A stretch of DNA of 15,862 nucleotides, from positions 1 through 15,862 of the forward strand of contig CAZVXI010000059.1 of the NCBI GenBank assembly GCA_964631295.1, given 5' to 3'. The translations under genes were made by a program, and so were the position numbers. Shown piece after piece: positions 14,385-15,862 of the stretch. Each line of letters opens with the position of its first letter. Positions within the stretch are counted from its first letter, which is position 1. The DNA comes from CAZVXI01 sp964631295 (lineage in GTDB: Bacteria > Planctomycetota > Phycisphaerae > Phycisphaerales > SM1A02). A model generated the notes under the pieces. That model searched no databases and was not told where the DNA came from. It saw only the letters and a program-made list of their open reading frames with translations.

Positions 14385-14699
14385 CTAGTCATCGTCAGAA
14401 AGGATATCGGTTCTGCCGCCGCGTGTGCTTGCAAGGTCGTTTCGCCGGCCGATTGTGTCCTGTCGCTCCAGCAGAATCAGTATCCGCTGCTGCGACTGTT
14501 CGAGTGATTCGATCGCGCGTGTGTTGCGGTTGATGACCTCGGCCAGTGATGTCACCTGCTGATTCGATGCCATGATGCGCTGGTGTGACTCATCGATTTG
14601 TCGCTCGCGCGATGAGGCGGCGCGCCGCTCGAGGAGCCAGAGCATTCCAATCAGCCCGGCAGCGCCGAACTCCGTGAGCAGTTGAAGCATGTCGTTCAT
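14385..14699 (-). CDS. One-TM coiled-coil membrane protein, phage-accessory-like
   Basis: The 104-residue product has one membrane helix (about 5-23, LTEFGAAGLIGMLWLLE) followed at once by RRAASSRER. A long helical, coiled-coil-prone region then runs to about residue 85 (VINRNTRAIESLEQSQQRILILLERQ). The tail is polar and disordered. The layout resembles small membrane proteins beside phage lysis or head genes, but no specific family is assigned. Arginines after the helix suggest that the C-terminus faces the cytoplasm. The gene lies 96 bases downstream of the connector-like gene, and its stop is 10 bases before the chosen lipoprotein start. The leader carries a heptanucleotide array; only a weak GGAAA could serve as ribosome binding site. 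Confidence 0.6.
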   Translation of the reverse strand: MNDMLQLLTEFGAAGLIGMLWLLERRAASSRERQIDESHQRIMASNQQVTSLAEVINRNTRAIESLEQSQQRILILLERQDTIGRRNDLASTRGGRTDILSDDD

Positions 14700-14710
14700 T
14701 GTGGGAGTTT

Positions 14711-14738
14711 CCAGTTTTTCGTTGTCCGTTGTCAGTAA
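14711..14738 (-). repeat. Heptanucleotide array at the start of the one-TM coiled-coil gene
   Basis: Four consecutive 7-base units on the plus strand: CCAGTTT, TTCGTTG, TCCGTTG, TCAGTAA. These are more decayed than the other arrays. The array ends 12 bases before the ATG, and the next seven coding-strand bases (AAACTCC) look like another decayed unit. Together with 14739-14795, which has no gene, it fills the gap to the connector-like gene. Confidence 0.6.
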
Positions 14739-14795
14739 GAAGCGGGGGTGAAGCCCGGGGCGTGCTGCTCTGGGAGCCTGAACAGATCATGCAAC

Positions 14796-15434
14796 TCACA
14801 CACGTCGCCAGGTGATTGCGCCGAGCCGTCGGGTTGCATCGGCCTCGCCATCGTTGTCGAGGTCAAGTACTGCCGCAGCCGTGCGAAGCGCATCAGCGCG
14901 CAGGGCGTCATATGTTGCAGCGCGGCGCGCGAGTGATTCATCTTCCGGATCGCTTGCTGCAGCTGCGCGCACGAAGATGTCTGCTGCAGCAATTAGCGCC
15001 ACAAGCGGCGCGAGTTCATCCAGGTTCAGCACCTGCACATCATCGACTGGTTCAACAGGATCATCAGGCAGCAGGCCGAGCGCAGCGCGGAACGAAGCCT
15101 CTGCATCGTCGATGAACTTCTCGAACGTGATAACCTGCATCGACAGGCCGGTGCCCGCTTTGGGATCGATGACAGCGCCACTCTTTGCGCGCGGCCTGGA
15201 GACCTGCACATTGGTCGCGTCGATAAGCGACACAATCTCAAGCGGTTCACTGTCGACAATGCTGACACGGCCGTCATCAATGCTGATGGCTGTGAAGTCT
15301 GAATCCGTGCTGGTGAGCGTTGTACCGCTGATGGCCGCGTTCGTGCGATCATCAAGCACGATGCCCTGCGATGAAGCATCGGTGAACAAGGTCGGTTCGA
15401 GCGCGAGCAGGTCGATATCGGTGATGAGTGGCAT
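14796..15434 (-). CDS. Probable phage head-completion / connector-like protein
   Basis: The 212-residue product lies directly downstream of the capsid gene, where head-completion proteins usually sit. It begins TDIDLLALEPTLF. A beta-rich part follows (about 25-80; GTTLTSTDSDF, GRVSIVDSEPLEIVS, QVSRPR), then alpha-helical segments (about 100-190; FIDDAEASFRAALGL, ELAPLVALIAAADIF, YDALRADALRTAAAVL). This mixed layout fits gp6-like or neck proteins, but the assignment rests mainly on position. Near the C-terminus DLDNDGEAD (191-199) looks like an EF-hand/dockerin-type calcium loop, followed by TRRLG and WRR. ATG 15434 has no Shine-Dalgarno; a heptanucleotide array is directly upstream. Confidence 0.5.
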   Translation of the reverse strand: MPLITDIDLLALEPTLFTDASSQGIVLDDRTNAAISGTTLTSTDSDFTAISIDDGRVSIVDSEPLEIVSLIDATNVQVSRPRAKSGAVIDPKAGTGLSMQVITFEKFIDDAEASFRAALGLLPDDPVEPVDDVQVLNLDELAPLVALIAAADIFVRAAAASDPEDESLARRAATYDALRADALRTAAAVLDLDNDGEADATRRLGAITWRRV

Positions 15435-15442
15435 GGTGGTCG

Positions 15443-15463
15443 TCAGTCGTCAGTTGTCGGTAT
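15443..15463 (-). repeat. Heptanucleotide array at the start of the connector-like gene
   Basis: Three consecutive 7-base units on the plus strand: TCAGTCG, TCAGTTG, TCGGTAT. On the coding strand these read ATACCGA, CAACTGA, CGACTGA, then CGACCAC, C and the ATG. The array ends nine bases before the start codon. Confidence 0.7.
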
Positions 15464-15539
15464 TGAAGCAGCAACGCCCGGCATGTCGGAGCAGATGCCA
15501 GGCCCGCGTGCGGCGTTGAAGAAAAGTCAGTGATTGAGC

Positions 15540-15604
15540 AACCCTCTGCCCCCTCCCTCTTCACGTCGAGTCTGCGAATGGCGAGGGAGGGAGAACAGAG
15601 AGGA
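15540..15604. repeat. Inverted pyrimidine/purine element downstream of the capsid gene
   Basis: CCCTCCCTC (15551-15559) and GAGGGAGGG (15583-15591) form a perfect 9-bp stem with a 23-base loop, extended by imperfect CCCTCT/AGAGAGG pairing. It lies 13 bases beyond the capsid stop. No T-run follows directly on the minus strand, so it is a weak terminator candidate. It is related to the element at 9007-9056. Confidence 0.5.
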
Positions 15605-15616
15605 GGAAGAGTTCGA

Positions 15617-15862
15617 TCACGTCGTGCCGAGCCCGGTGAGAATTGCGTGCGCGCTCTCATTGCGCACTTCGCATGTGTACTCGCCGATGACCTGGCCGGA
15701 CTCTGAGTCGCCCGTGCGCGCCAGCGGTTTGAACATGAAGCTGCGGCCAGCGAGCGGCATCACATCAATGCGCGATGAATCGAGCAGCAGCACAGCGTCG
15801 GCGGGCACATAGCGGCTCATCACGACGCGGCACACGCCGAAGTCCGACTCGTACAGCCCGAC
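15617..15862 (-). CDS. Major capsid protein, SU10/DUF5309-like, C-terminal part (5' end outside window)
   Basis: The frame is open from the right edge to a TGA at 15617-15619, giving 81 residues. The stretch YESDFGVCRVVMSRYVPADAVLLLD, then LAGRSFMFKPLA, TGDSESGQVIGEYTCEVRNESAHAIL fits the C-terminus of the SU10-type major capsid proteins (DUF5309) as I remember them. In particular I match the ESDFG, LD, K-LA-TGD and GE-T-EV-NE-AH positions. This is a HK97-fold shell protein of tailed phages. A protease or scaffold gene, portal and terminase would be expected further right, outside the window. The next gene after it is the connector-like protein. Confidence 0.7.
   Translation of the reverse strand, partial: VGLYESDFGVCRVVMSRYVPADAVLLLDSSRIDVMPLAGRSFMFKPLARTGDSESGQVIGEYTCEVRNESAHAILTGLGTT

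Overview
The window is about 15.9 kb of GC-rich bacterial DNA. It most resembles a planctomycete, probably from the Phycisphaerae side. I base this on the mix of protein types: a short membrane protein with a MerR-like helix-turn-helix, an acidic linker and a double-TM tail; a bacterial PUR-type (DUF3276-like) protein; several PilZ proteins; very large secreted amidohydrolases; and an SU10-type capsid protein. No rRNA, tRNA, CRISPR array or recognisable transposase was seen. The lineage call comes from remembered family resemblance, not from a search.

Left part (1-3880). A PilZ protein enters from the left edge and ends at a hairpin shared with a convergent gene. That gene encodes an exported thioredoxin-fold protein with a CGWC active site. 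Next come a second PilZ protein on the minus strand and, divergently, the HTH/acidic-linker/two-TM protein. A clear intrinsic terminator follows it, and then a short-type phosphatidylserine decarboxylase (psd).

Middle part (3998-7560). Two minus-strand paralogues each join an N-terminal zinc ribbon (CX2C-X21-CX2C) to several membrane helices. Upstream of them is a PUR-domain nucleic-acid-binding protein with an Arg/Gly-rich tail and a good sigma70-type promoter. A divergent two-CBS-domain protein follows, with a 3' region holding two hairpins. The second of these is an intrinsic terminator.

Amidohydrolase block (7561-12718, minus strand). A 1205-residue secreted protein carries two amidohydrolase modules, the first without metal ligands and the second intact, joined by a beta-rich segment. 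Downstream is a 445-residue secreted amidohydrolase-like protein that has also lost the HxH metal motif. The block ends at a strong intrinsic terminator.

Right part (12983-15862). A third PilZ gene faces a minus-strand series. From right to left this holds the C-terminus of an SU10/DUF5309-like major capsid protein, a probable head-completion (connector-like) protein, a one-TM coiled-coil protein, a probable lipoprotein and a small conserved-looking protein. The last three genes overlap or are tightly coupled. No tail genes follow the capsid gene inside the window, so this looks like a remnant or domesticated virion module, or the edge of an unusual prophage.

The most unusual signal is a degenerate 7-bp tandem repeat (consensus TCAGTTG on the plus strand, CAACTGA on the coding strand). 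It sits directly against the start codons of three minus-strand genes: the 445-residue amidohydrolase, the connector-like gene and the one-TM coiled-coil gene. All three arrays have the same orientation and nearly the same spacing, and those three genes have little or no Shine-Dalgarno sequence.
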